Shown piece by piece: positions 39,036-47,196 of a DNA stretch of 64,000 bases. The notes below the pieces were generated by a model. It searched no databases. It saw only the letters and a list, made by a program, of their open reading frames with translations, and was not told the DNA's origin. The position numbers and the translations under genes were made by a program. How positions within the stretch are numbered: position 1 is the first letter of the stretch; every line of letters starts with the position of its first letter. Origin of the DNA: Amycolatopsis sp. DSM 110486 (GTDB lineage Bacteria > Actinomycetota > Actinomycetes > Mycobacteriales > Pseudonocardiaceae); assembly GCF_019468465.1 (NCBI RefSeq), contig NZ_CP080519.1:682001-746000 (forward strand), in the 5' to 3' direction.

Positions 39036-39098
39036 TAATCATCCGTACGGATGATTAAGTCAACCGTGAGGATGATTGAGTCATCGACTAGGATGATC
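39036..39098. promoter_or_regulatory. 22-bp perfect palindrome plus three GGATGAT repeats phased at 21 bp
   Basis: A perfect palindrome with arms TAATCATCC/GGATGATTA lies at 39036-39057. The block GGATGATT/C recurs at 39049, 39070 and 39091, exactly 21 bases apart, and the flanking bases repeat too (GT--GGATGATT-AGTCA-C). The array fills the divergent space and runs up to the GTG start of the TetR gene, so it probably controls both genes. Confidence 0.75.
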
Positions 39099-39100
39099 CC

Positions 39101-39715
39101 GTGCCCGAGAACAGTCCCCGCCGTGCGCCACGCGAACGTCAGCGCGACCCCGAGCGCACGAAGGCGCGCATCCTCGAGGCGGCCAAGGCGGAGTTCGCCA
39201 GCTTGGGCTACGCGGCGGCGCGCGTCGGCGAGATCGCCACACGTGCGGGCGTGAACAAGCAGCTGATCTCGTACTACTTCGGCGGCAAGGAAGGCCTGTA
39301 CACCGAGCTGAACCGCCCGGTCTTCGACAGCTTCACCACGATCGCCGCACCGGATCGCGAGCTGGCGGACGTCGCCGCCGAGTTCGTGCGCTCGGGCCTC
39401 GCCGACGCCGACCTCGGCCGCCTGTTCCTCTGGGAGAACCTCACCGACGGCGAGCCGGACGCCATCGGTGTCGAAGCCCAGCGCGAGTTCCTCCAGCGCC
39501 AGCTCGACTACGTCCGCGCACGTCAGGAAGCCGGCGACTTCCCGGCCGACATCGACCCGGCGGCGCTGATGCTCGTGCTGATGGCGGCGGCCAGCGCGTC
39601 GCTCGCGTTCCCACGCGTCGCCCGCGCGCTCACCGGCCAGGACCCGGGCTCGGCCGAGTTCGCCGACGCCTACGCGGAGCAGCTGGCCCGCATCGTGCGG
39701 GCGCTCAAGCCCTGA
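39101..39715 (+). CDS. TetR-family regulator
   Basis: This 204-residue protein has the HTH TKARILEAAKAEFASLGYAAARVGEIATRAGVNKQLISYYFGGKEGLY. The last GGATGAT repeat ends two bases before its GTG start, which would let it repress its own translation start region. The C-terminal ligand domain is of the TetR_C_24-like/unknown type. It probably controls the divergent FAD monooxygenase. Its end overlaps the next, convergent TetR gene by 11 bases. Confidence 0.88.
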   Translation: MPENSPRRAPRERQRDPERTKARILEAAKAEFASLGYAAARVGEIATRAGVNKQLISYYFGGKEGLYTELNRPVFDSFTTIAAPDRELADVAAEFVRSGLADADLGRLFLWENLTDGEPDAIGVEAQREFLQRQLDYVRARQEAGDFPADIDPAALMLVLMAAASASLAFPRVARALTGQDPGSAEFADAYAEQLARIVRALKP

Positions 39716-40289
39716 CGATCAGCGCCACCAGCTCGTCGGCGAGCTCCGGGCCGACCGGCGTGCGGGTGGCGAGCAGGCGGTACCAGAGGGTGCCGAACAC
39801 GACGTCGATCAGGGTTTCGCGGGAGACGCCGGCGGGGAGCTCGCCGCGCTCGGCCGCGCGGTCGACGATCCGGCCCAGCACCTCGCGCCGGCGCAGCAGG
39901 AAGTCTTCACGGAAGCGGTCGCCGAACGCGGGGTCCACCTGCGCCTGCGCCATCAGCGCGCGCAGCGTGTCGCCGACGGTCTGCTTGCCGCCGAGCGCGA
40001 ACGTGTCGCGCAGGAACTCGCGCAGGTCGGCCGCGAGGTCGCCGTGGTCGGGCACCGGCACGATCAGGTCGGCCTTGCTCGCGAGCGCCTCCATGAGCAC
40101 GTCCGCTTTGGACGGCCACCACCGGTAGACGGTCTGCTTCCCCGAGCCGGAGCGCGCCGCGATGCCTTCGATGGTCAGGCCGGCGTACCCGACTTCCGCG
40201 ATGAGTTCCAAGGTCGCCACGAGGATCGCGTCGCGGCTGGCGGCGCTGCGCTTGCGGCCGGGGCGGCTGCCGAGGGGCTGGTCGGTCAC
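39705..40289 (-). CDS. TetR-family regulator
   Basis: This 194-residue protein has the HTH SRDAILVATLELIAEVGYAGLTIEGIAARSGSGKQTVYRWWPSKADVL and a C-terminal TetR_C-type domain. The GTG at 40289 is chosen because the protein begins just before the GRKRSAASRDAIL stretch; the open frame upstream is antisense of the SDR-like gene. It is divergent from that gene with 58 bases between, which suggests it controls it. Confidence 0.87.
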   Translation of the reverse strand: MTDQPLGSRPGRKRSAASRDAILVATLELIAEVGYAGLTIEGIAARSGSGKQTVYRWWPSKADVLMEALASKADLIVPVPDHGDLAADLREFLRDTFALGGKQTVGDTLRALMAQAQVDPAFGDRFREDFLLRRREVLGRIVDRAAERGELPAGVSRETLIDVVFGTLWYRLLATRTPVGPELADELVALIVRA

Positions 40290-40309
40290 GAGAACCGATG
40301 GTAGCGTAA

Positions 40310-40335
40310 TTCGAGACGAGACGTCACGGTTCGAA
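40310..40335. promoter_or_regulatory. Weak dyad between divergent TetR and SDR-like genes
   Basis: TTCGAGAC (40310-40317) and GGTTCGAA (40328-40335) form an imperfect inverted repeat (6 of 8 bases). It lies in the 58-base divergent space and is a plausible but unproven TetR site. Confidence 0.35.
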
Positions 40336-40347
40336 ATTGGAGACCAC

Positions 40348-41064
40348 ATGAGCAACAGCACGGCCCTCGTCGCTGGGGGCACTTCGGGCATCGGGCTGGC
40401 GACCGCGCGCAAGCTGCGCGAACGCGGGTTCGACGTCCACCTCACCGGCCGCGGCAAAGAACGGCTCGACGACCTGGCGGCCAGCGACCCCGGCCTCACC
40501 GGACACCAGGCCGACGGCGGCGACGCGGCCGCCATGGCCGCGCTCGCCGAGACGATCGGGCGGATCGACGCCCTCGTGGTGAGCCTCAGCGGCAGCGAGG
40601 GAATGGGGCCGATCGCGGACCTGGACCTGGCAATGCTGCGGCGCGCCTTCGATGCGAAGTTCTGGGCGCACCTCACCACCATCCAGGCGGTGCTGCCGAG
40701 ACTCGCGCCGACGGGGTCGATCACCCTGGTCACCGCCATCACCGCGCGCACCGGCATGCCGGGCACGACCGGACTCGCGGCGATCAACGGCGCCCTGGAG
40801 GCCGCGGTCAAACCGCTGGCGGCGGAACTCGCACCGATCCGGGTCAACGCCGTGTCACCCGGGGTGGTGGACACGGCTTGGTGGAGCGGCTTCCCGCCCG
40901 AGCAGCGCGCGGCCTACTTCGCACAGGTCGCCTCGGTCCTGCCGACGCGACAGGTCGCGTCCGCCGACGACGTCGCCGAGGCCGTGGTGTTCGCGGCCAC
41001 CAACCCGACCACGACCGGCACCGTCCTGGAGAGCGACGGTGGCGCGCGGCTGATCACACTCTGA
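40348..41064 (+). CDS. SDR-like protein without the YxxxK active site
   Basis: This 238-residue Rossmann protein begins ALVAGGTSGIGLATARKL. Where classical SDRs have YAASK it reads LAAIN (in GTTGLAAINGALEAAVKPLA), and the catalytic Ser position is Ala. The cofactor loop and the C-terminal NAVSPGVVDT block are intact. This belongs to a group of actinobacterial SDR homologues with the AAxNGALE signature. Nucleotide or ligand binding is plausible; classical catalysis is not. Confidence 0.83.
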   Translation: MSNSTALVAGGTSGIGLATARKLRERGFDVHLTGRGKERLDDLAASDPGLTGHQADGGDAAAMAALAETIGRIDALVVSLSGSEGMGPIADLDLAMLRRAFDAKFWAHLTTIQAVLPRLAPTGSITLVTAITARTGMPGTTGLAAINGALEAAVKPLAAELAPIRVNAVSPGVVDTAWWSGFPPEQRAAYFAQVASVLPTRQVASADDVAEAVVFAATNPTTTGTVLESDGGARLITL

Positions 41065-41066
41065 TG

Positions 41067-41110
41067 CACGGCGGGACTTGAGCCGTGATCACGGCTCAAG
41101 TCCCGCCGTG
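41067..41110. terminator. Perfect 44-bp palindrome after the SDR-like gene
   Basis: The 22-base arms are perfectly complementary with no spacer (centre GA/TC at 41088/41089). It starts two bases after the SDR-like stop codon. It can form a long stem in RNA of either strand and so may terminate both this gene and antisense reading. No U-tract follows. Confidence 0.7.
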
Positions 41111-41320
41111 GCCAGGGTTTCACCGCAGTCGGAGGGTCGCCGCACCCCACTTCGTCGTCGGGCTCGGAGAGCGGGACACCCAGCTGCCCGGCGCGGGCCG
41201 GGCTCCCACGCCGACCGCAATCGCAGCCAGCCCGGCATCCAGCGCCAACGCTCAGCCGGCCCACCGCTGCCCGGGCCACGCCGGAAACCTCCCCGGCCGT
41301 CGGCCGACCGAAGCAAGCCG
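41111..41320. other. Intergenic spacer
   Basis: About 210 bases lie between the palindrome and the end of the TetR gene. I see no credible gene, repeat or promoter in it. Confidence 0.5.
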
Positions 41321-41884
41321 TCAGTCCGCCTCCCCACGCCACGGCGCGCTGAGGCGGCCCACCGCGGCCACAACGGCGGCCCGCAGCCGCGCCTGGTCGG
41401 ATTCGGCGGTCGGCCGCAGCGCGCCGGGGTAGAGGATCGCCGTGTGGTGGAGGGCCCAGATCAGGGCGTAGAGGTCCGCGGTGTCGATGGCCTCGTCGGT
41501 CGGGCGCGCGGCGCGCATCTCGGCGAGCTTGGCGCCGAACGACTCCAGCTCGCGCGCGGTCGGTTCCGGGCGTTCGAGCTGCCGCCAGAGCGTGAGCCGG
41601 GCGCGGTCGGGGTCCGAGGCGTAGTAGTCGAAGACGGCGCCGGCGAAGCGCGCCAGGTCGTCCCAGGTCTCCGGGACGGTCTCCATGCCCGTCAGCAGGC
41701 GTTCGACCACGACCGTGTCGAACAGTTCCTCTTTGCTCCCGAAGTAGTCGTAGATGGCGCGCTTGTTGGCCTCGGCGTTCGCGGCGATCCGGTCGACCCG
41801 CGCGCCGGCCAGGCCGTACGCGGCGAACTCCCGGTACGCGGCCTCCAGGACCCGGCGCTTGGTCTCCGTCGCGTCACGTGGCAT
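41321..41884 (-). CDS. TetR-family regulator
   Basis: This 187-residue protein has the HTH TKRRVLEAAYREFAAYGLAGARVDRIAANAEANKRAIYDYFGSKEELF and a TetR_C domain with the conserved DDLARFAGAVFDYY stretch. It is divergent from the DJ-1 gene; two similar dyads lie in the 91-base space. Confidence 0.88.
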   Translation of the reverse strand: MPRDATETKRRVLEAAYREFAAYGLAGARVDRIAANAEANKRAIYDYFGSKEELFDTVVVERLLTGMETVPETWDDLARFAGAVFDYYASDPDRARLTLWRQLERPEPTARELESFGAKLAEMRAARPTDEAIDTADLYALIWALHHTAILYPGALRPTAESDQARLRAAVVAAVGRLSAPWRGEAD

Positions 41885-41905
41885 CCCGCGAGCATAGAGC
41901 GTTCC

Positions 41906-41955
41906 GAACTATCTGGTTCTTTCGGTGCTATAGTCGATACCGAACCATCCAGTTC
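41906..41955. promoter_or_regulatory. Two TetR-type operators (GAAC-N6-GTTC) around a -10-like box
   Basis: GAACTATCTGGTTC (41906-41919) and GAACCATCCAGTTC (41942-41955) are two copies of the same 14-bp dyad, 36 bases apart. A TATAGT hexamer at 41929-41934 lies between them and would start RNA near 41941 for the plus-strand gene, putting one operator over -35 and one at the start site. Confidence 0.72.
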
Positions 41956-41975
41956 GTTCGTTTTGGAGACCAACC

Positions 41976-42554
41976 ATGACCACGCGTGAGACGGCCGTTC
42001 GCGGAGTCGACAACCGCAAGCCCGTTCCGCTGGCGCAGGCCGGTCGCGGCCGCGTCGCAATCCTGACCGCAGACAAGGTCGAGGACGTCGAGTTCTTCTA
42101 CCCGTACCACCGCTTCGTCGAGGAGGGCTACGACGTCGACGTGATCACGCCGGCCGGCGGCCTGCTCAGTGGCTACCGCGGCACCACCCTGCAGGACACC
42201 CTCCCCCTCGCCGACGCCGACCCGCAGGCGTACGACGCGCTGTACATGCCTGGCGGCCTCGCGCCCGAGGAGCTCGTGGCGAACGACGCCGCGGTGGAGT
42301 TCGTGCGCACGTTCGCGGAGCGCGACAAGCCGATCGGTTCGGTGTGCCACGGCCCGCGGGTCCTCGCCAAGGCGGGCCTCGCGACCGGCCGCGCCATGAC
42401 GGGCTTCTACCACGTCGAGAGCGACATCGCCGACGCCGGCGGAACCTACGTCGATGAGCCGGTCGTGGCGGACGGGCGGATCGTCACCTCCCGGCGCCCC
42501 GGCGACCTGCCGCAGGAGATGGCGGTGATCCTCGAGCGGCTGCACGCCGCCTGA
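41976..42554 (+). CDS. DJ-1/PfpI family protein (YhbO/protease-I type)
   Basis: This 192-residue protein has VAILTADKVEDVEFFYPYHRFVEEGYDVDVITP, the glutamate-containing YDALYMPGGLAPEEL, and the nucleophile elbow GSVCHGPRVLA with Cys. Relatives act as deglycase/glyoxalase or stress chaperones. TTGGAGACC precedes the ATG. It is followed by the aldo/keto reductase gene after 67 bases, suggesting a carbonyl-stress unit under the TetR protein. Confidence 0.88.
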   Translation: MTTRETAVRGVDNRKPVPLAQAGRGRVAILTADKVEDVEFFYPYHRFVEEGYDVDVITPAGGLLSGYRGTTLQDTLPLADADPQAYDALYMPGGLAPEELVANDAAVEFVRTFAERDKPIGSVCHGPRVLAKAGLATGRAMTGFYHVESDIADAGGTYVDEPVVADGRIVTSRRPGDLPQEMAVILERLHAA

Positions 42555-42621
42555 TCAGGTGAGCGGCGAGCGAGGCAACCATCAGTACATTGAGGACAGT
42601 CAGCGCAAAGGGGCGAAGAAC

Positions 42622-43605
42622 ATGCGGATGAGGAAACTCGGCGGCCAAGGCCTGGAAGTCTCGGCCGAGGGGTTCGGCGCGATGGGGATGAGCGCGTTCT
42701 ACGGGGACCGTGACGACGAAGAGTCGATCGCCACTCTCCGCCACGCGGCCGACCTCGGGATCACGCTGATCGACACCGCGGAGGCCTACGGCCCGTTCGA
42801 GAACGAGAAGCTGATCCACCGCGCGCTCGGGCACCGGCGCGACGAGCTCGTGCTCGCGACCAAGTTCGCCACCGAAATCGACGACGACGGCACCTTCCAC
42901 GGCCCGAACGGAAGCCCGGAGTACGCCCGCAAGGCCGTCGAACGGTCCCTTCGCCACCTCGGGACCGACCGGATCGACCTGCTGTACCTGCACCGGGTCG
43001 ACCCGGCGACGCCGATCGAGGACACCGTCGGCGGCATGGCCGCCCTCGTGCAGGAGGGCAAGGTGCGCTACCTCGGGTTGTCCGAGGCGGCGCCGGCCAC
43101 GATCCGCCGCGCCCACGCGGTGCACCCGATCACCGCGCTGCAGTCGGAGTTCTCCCTGATCAGCCAGGAGGCCCTGAGCAACGGCGTGAAGGCCGTCGTC
43201 GACGAGCTGGGCATCGGGTTCGTCGCCTTCTCCCCGCTCGGCCGCGGCTTCCTGTCCGGCACGATCCGCAGCGTCGACGACCTCGCCCCCGGCGACGCGC
43301 GGCGCGGGCTCCCTCGGTTCTCGCCGGAGAACATCGCGGCCAACCTCGTGCTGGTGGACCGGGTTCGTGCGCTCGCCGAGGAGAAGGGCGTGACCCCGGG
43401 CCAGATCGCGCTGGCCTGGGTGATGGGCCACGACGTCGTGCCCATCCCGGGCACGAAACGGCGGAAGTACCTGGAGGAGAACGCCGCCGCCACGGACGTC
43501 TCGCTCAGCGAAGCCGACCTCGCCCGGCTCGAAGCCGCCGTGCCACACACCGCCGTGGCGGGAGATCGCGACACGCCCGCGGGGCTGGCCAAGACGAACG
43601 GCTGA
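42622..43605 (+). CDS. Aldo/keto reductase
   Basis: This 327-residue NADPH-dependent reductase has GFGAMGMSAFYG, DTAEAYGPFENEKLIHRAL (catalytic Asp and Tyr), LVLATKFATE (Lys) and LLYLHRVDP (His), and the C-terminal PIPGTKRRKYLEENAAA for NADPH binding. It is similar to actinobacterial AKR13-type enzymes. The ATG at 42622 follows AAAGGGGCGAAG. It is probably cotranscribed with the DJ-1 gene; both suit aldehyde detoxification. Confidence 0.92.
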   Translation: MRMRKLGGQGLEVSAEGFGAMGMSAFYGDRDDEESIATLRHAADLGITLIDTAEAYGPFENEKLIHRALGHRRDELVLATKFATEIDDDGTFHGPNGSPEYARKAVERSLRHLGTDRIDLLYLHRVDPATPIEDTVGGMAALVQEGKVRYLGLSEAAPATIRRAHAVHPITALQSEFSLISQEALSNGVKAVVDELGIGFVAFSPLGRGFLSGTIRSVDDLAPGDARRGLPRFSPENIAANLVLVDRVRALAEEKGVTPGQIALAWVMGHDVVPIPGTKRRKYLEENAAATDVSLSEADLARLEAAVPHTAVAGDRDTPAGLAKTNG

Positions 43606-43654
43606 CCACTGTCCACTTCGGACCCGGCTGTGCCGCCCGGGTCGAGGTGGAGGT

Positions 43655-44761
43655 CTACCGGCGCAGCGGCACGAGATCGTCCGCGTGGACGACCTCACGG
43701 CGGTGCTCCACGGGGACCTCGTGGCTCGACCGGCCGATCAGATCCGGCAGCTCGCCCGCGTCGAACGCCACCACGCCGCGCGCGACCGGGACGTCCTTGG
43801 CATCAACGAGGTCCACGACGTCGCCCGCCTCGAACTTGCCGAGCACGCCGGTGATGCCGGCCGCCAGCAGCGAGCGGCGGCGCAGGATCGCGACCACCGC
43901 GCCGTCGTCAAGACGGAGGCGGCCGGACGAGTCGGCGGCGTAGCCGAGCCAGAAGCGGCGCGCGGACAGGCGGGTGTCGGCGGGCGCGAAGACCGTGCCG
44001 ACGTCGGCCGCGCCGAGGGCGCCCGCGGCGTCGACGGCGGCGGCGAGCAGCACGGGGATGCCGGCGCCCGCGGCGGTGCGGGCGGCGGCGAGCTTCGAGA
44101 CCATGCCGCCCGTGCCGAGGCCCGAGGAGGACATGCCGACGGAGATGCCCTCCACATCGGACTCGCTCAGCACCTCGGCGATCTTGCGCGTGGCGCCGTC
44201 GCGAGGATCGCCGTCGTAGAGACCGTCCACATCGGACAGCAAGATCAGTGCGTCGGCGCCGATGAGGTGGGCGACGAGGGCGGCGAGGCGGTCGTTGTCG
44301 CCGAAGCGGATTTCCTGCGTGGCCACGGTGTCGTTCTCGTTGACCACGGGCACGGCGCCGAGGGCGAGCAGCCGCGAGAACGTGCGCTGCGCGTTGCGGT
44401 AGTGCGCGCGGCGCACCACGTCGTCGGACGTCAGCAGGACCTGGCCGACGGTGAGCGAGTACCTGCCGAACGATTCCGCGTACGCGTGGGCCAGCGCGAG
44501 CTGACCGACGCTCGCCGCCGCCTGCTTCGTGGCCAGGTCACGCGGGCGCTTGCCCAGCGACAGCGGCGCGAGGCCGGCGCCGATGGCACCCGAGGACACG
44601 AGCACGATCTGGCAGTCGCGGGCCACGCGCGCCGCGATGGCGTCGACCAGCGCGTCGAGCCGCTTGACGTCCAGGCCGCTGCCGGCGGTCGTCAGCCCGG
44701 ACGAACCGACCTTGACGACGAGCCTGCGGGCTTCGGCGATCTCGACGCGCGTGCCGCTCAC
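43655..44761 (-). CDS. proB: Glutamate 5-kinase
   Basis: This 368-residue enzyme phosphorylates glutamate in the first step of proline synthesis. It has the amino-acid-kinase domain ([42 protein letters not shown]) and a C-terminal PUA domain after about residue 275. The GTG overlaps the obg stop by four bases, as in other actinobacteria (Rv2439c-Rv2440c). Confidence 0.97.
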   Translation of the reverse strand: MSGTRVEIAEARRLVVKVGSSGLTTAGSGLDVKRLDALVDAIAARVARDCQIVLVSSGAIGAGLAPLSLGKRPRDLATKQAAASVGQLALAHAYAESFGRYSLTVGQVLLTSDDVVRRAHYRNAQRTFSRLLALGAVPVVNENDTVATQEIRFGDNDRLAALVAHLIGADALILLSDVDGLYDGDPRDGATRKIAEVLSESDVEGISVGMSSSGLGTGGMVSKLAAARTAAGAGIPVLLAAAVDAAGALGAADVGTVFAPADTRLSARRFWLGYAADSSGRLRLDDGAVVAILRRRSLLAAGITGVLGKFEAGDVVDLVDAKDVPVARGVVAFDAGELPDLIGRSSHEVPVEHRREVVHADDLVPLRR

Positions 44762-46275
44762 CGGTCCAGTTCCTCCAGATCGTCGTCGAAGTCATCCGCA
44801 TGGTCGGCGGAGGCCGAGTCGGAGTCCTCGTCGGAGAACGACTCGTCCTCCCCGGTCCCGTCACGACGGATCCGGCGGGCTTCCTTGCGCTCCGCCGCGC
44901 CGATGCGGTCGCTCTTCTCCAGCCGCACGTCAGTGCCGCGTCCGGACAGGTGCACCGCGACGCTGGGCGACGACGGCTCCCACTCGAACTGCACGTCGCC
45001 GATCGTGACCGGGCTGCCCGGCTTCGCACCCTTCTTCGCGAGCGCGTCCTCGACGCCGAGACGGTTGAGCCGGTCGGCGAGGTAGCCGACGGCCTCGTCG
45101 TTGGCGAAGTTCGTCTGCCGGATCCAGCGCTCGGGCCGGGCACCGCGGACGATGAACGCGCCCTCTTCCTCCGGGTCGGCCGAGACGGTGAAGCCGCTGT
45201 CGTCGATGGCCAGCGGGTGCAGCACGATGCGCTGCTGCTCCAGCACCGGCTGCGCCTCGCGGTACTCCTCCACGACCTTCGCCAGCGCGAAGGTGAGCTC
45301 CCGCAGGCCCTTGCGCGAGGCCGTCGAGATCTCGAACACCTGCAGGCCGCGGGCCTCGAACTCGGGCCGCACGAACTCCGCCAGCTCCGCGGCTTCCGGC
45401 ACGTCGATCTTGTTGAGCACCACCACGCGCGGGCGCTCGTCGAGCTTGCCGCCCAGGCCCGGGGTGTACTTGGCGAGCTCCTCTTCGAGAGCGTCCACAT
45501 CGGACACCGGGTCCCGGCCCGGCTCCAGCGTCGCGCAGTCGACCACATGCACCAGCACGGCGCAGCGCTCGATGTGGCGCAGGAAGTCCAGACCCAGGCC
45601 CTTGCCCTCCGACGCGCCCGGGATCAGGCCCGGCACGTCGGCCATCGTGAACACGGTGGAGCCGGCGGTGATCACGCCGAGGTTCGGCACGAGCGTGGTG
45701 AACGGGTAGTCGGCGATCTTCGGCTTCGCGGCCGAGAGCACGGAGATCAGCGACGACTTGCCCGCGCTCGGGAAGCCGAGCAGGCCGACGTCGGCGACCG
45801 AACGCAGCTCCAGCACCAGGTTGCGCGACTCGCCGGGCTCGCCCAGCAGCGCGAACCCGGGGGCCTTGCGGGCCTTCGACGCCAGCGACGCGTTGCCGAG
45901 CCCGCCGCGGCCGCCCTGGGCCGCGATGAACGTGGTGCCGGGCGACACGAGGTCGGCCACGAGCTCGCCGTCCTCCGTGAAGACGACGGTGCCGGACGGC
46001 ACGCGCATCTCCAGCGGGTCGCCGGCGGCGCCGTTGCGGTTGTTGCCCTGGCCCATCTTGCCGTTGCCGGCGCGGGCATGGGGGCGGAAGTGGAAGTCGA
46101 GCAGGGTGTGGACGTTGGGGTCGACGACGAGCGTGACGTCGCCGCCGTTGCCGCCGTTGCCGCCGTCCGGACCCCCCAGGGGCTTGAACTTTTCGCGGTG
46201 CACGGAGGCACAGCCGTTGCCCCCGTCACCGGCGGTCAGGTGGATCACCGCGCGGTCCACGAACCGGGACGCCAT
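44758..46275 (-). CDS. obg: Obg-family GTPase (ObgE/CgtA)
   Basis: This 505-residue GTPase acts in 50S assembly and the stringent response. The Gly-rich Obg fold is at 1-160 ([14 protein letters not shown]), G1 GFPSAGKSS follows near 168, G3 DVPGLI, G4 NKID, then the OCT domain around 360-430. The C-terminus ends in an acidic tail ([21 protein letters not shown]) of variable type. It follows rpmA after a hairpin and overlaps proB. Confidence 0.97.
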   Translation of the reverse strand: MASRFVDRAVIHLTAGDGGNGCASVHREKFKPLGGPDGGNGGNGGDVTLVVDPNVHTLLDFHFRPHARAGNGKMGQGNNRNGAAGDPLEMRVPSGTVVFTEDGELVADLVSPGTTFIAAQGGRGGLGNASLASKARKAPGFALLGEPGESRNLVLELRSVADVGLLGFPSAGKSSLISVLSAAKPKIADYPFTTLVPNLGVITAGSTVFTMADVPGLIPGASEGKGLGLDFLRHIERCAVLVHVVDCATLEPGRDPVSDVDALEEELAKYTPGLGGKLDERPRVVVLNKIDVPEAAELAEFVRPEFEARGLQVFEISTASRKGLRELTFALAKVVEEYREAQPVLEQQRIVLHPLAIDDSGFTVSADPEEEGAFIVRGARPERWIRQTNFANDEAVGYLADRLNRLGVEDALAKKGAKPGSPVTIGDVQFEWEPSSPSVAVHLSGRGTDVRLEKSDRIGAAERKEARRIRRDGTGEDESFSDEDSDSASADHADDFDDDLEELDR

Positions 46276-46324
46276 GGCACTGCCTCACTTCACTCGCGAA
46301 GAAAAAACTCTCGGACAACACAAA

Positions 46325-46361
46325 CGAGGGGTGGCGCCGGATATTCCGGCTCCACCCCTCG
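46325..46361 (-). terminator. Hairpin between rpmA and obg
   Basis: CGAGGGGTGG pairs with CCACCCCTCG (46325-46334, 46352-46361), enclosing a CCGG/CCGG pair. On the minus strand the stem follows the rpmA stop by about 30 bases and is followed by TTTGTGTT. It may terminate part of the ribosomal-protein transcript before obg, or serve as a processing site. Confidence 0.7.
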
Positions 46362-46392
46362 TCGGAAAGTCGTGTTGCAGAAAACCCGAAGA

Positions 46393-46659
46393 TCAGGCTT
46401 CTGCGGCGACCGAAGGCACGATGTTGACCGTCTTGCGGCCACGCTTGGTGCCGAACTCGACCGCACCGGCGGCGAGCGCGAACAGCGTGTCGTCGCCGCC
46501 ACGGCCGACGTTCACGCCGGGGTGGAACTTGGTGCCACGCTGGCGGATCAGGATCTCGCCGGCGTTCACCTCCTGGCCGCCGTAGCGCTTCACGCCCAGT
46601 CGCTGGGCATTGGAGTCACGACCGTTGCGGGAGCTGGACGCACCCTTCTTGTGAGCCAT
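46393..46659 (-). CDS. rpmA: 50S ribosomal protein L27
   Basis: This 88-residue protein is near the peptidyl-transferase centre. [24 protein letters not shown] and [20 protein letters not shown] are family-specific. It follows rplU by 41 bases. Confidence 0.98.
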   Translation of the reverse strand: MAHKKGASSSRNGRDSNAQRLGVKRYGGQEVNAGEILIRQRGTKFHPGVNVGRGGDDTLFALAAGAVEFGTKRGRKTVNIVPSVAAEA

Positions 46660-46700
46660 CGCTCAAGCCTCTTTCTGAAAGTCTGCGAAGATCCGAAGAA

Positions 46701-47015
46701 CTACTTGGAGATACCGGTGACCTCAACGCGGGTCAGCTTCTGCCGGTGACCCTGGCGCTTGTGGTAGCCGGTCTTGTTCTTGAACTTGTGGATCCGGATC
46801 TTCGGACCCTTGGTCTGCTCCACGACCTTGCCGGTAACCGAGACCTTCGCCAACGCGTCGGCGTCCGTGGTGACCTCGCCACCGTCCACGAACAGCACAG
46901 CGGGGAAGGTGTGCTCGGTGCCCGGCTCGCCCTCGAGCTTCTCGACCTCGACGACGTCGCCGACGGCCACCTTGTACTGCTTGCCGCCGGTCTTGACGAT
47001 CGCGTACGCCGACAC
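46701..47015 (-). CDS. rplU: 50S ribosomal protein L21
   Basis: This 104-residue protein binds 23S r[21 protein letters not shown] and [23 protein letters not shown] are typical. The GTG at 47015 is chosen because CAGGAGAC lies six bases before it; an in-frame ATG at 47030 overlaps that ribosome site. The length equals that of the mycobacterial protein. Confidence 0.96.
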   Translation of the reverse strand: MSAYAIVKTGGKQYKVAVGDVVEVEKLEGEPGTEHTFPAVLFVDGGEVTTDADALAKVSVTGKVVEQTKGPKIRIHKFKNKTGYHKRQGHRQKLTRVEVTGISK

Positions 47016-47083
47016 GGAAGTCTCCTGCATTAACTCGGCCCTGTAACTACTAGGCAATCGGGTGGGGGGCTGGCGCGGACGGC

Positions 47084-47097
47084 CCGCCCGAAGGCGG
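47084..47097 (-). promoter_or_regulatory. UUCG-capped hairpin in the rplU leader
   Basis: On the minus strand CCGCC-TTCG-GGCGG forms a very stable tetraloop hairpin about 70 bases upstream of the rplU start. It may be part of an autoregulatory ribosomal-protein leader or a processing site. Confidence 0.4.
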
Positions 47098-47158
47098 TCC
47101 AGGTGCTCGCGCAGCGGCCTGCTCTGGTGGTAGGCCGTACTACAGGTTACGTGAGGTT

Positions 47159-47180
47159 CCCCGGTGGATGGACACCGGGG
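47159..47180 (-). terminator. Terminator of rne
   Basis: CCCCGGTG and CACCGGGG (8 bp perfect, loop GATGGA) lie 17 bases after the rne stop. The flanking sequences extend the pairing (ACGT at both outer ends). It lacks a U-tract, as is common in Actinobacteria. Confidence 0.65.
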
Positions 47181-47196
47181 TCCCCTACGTGGTCTT

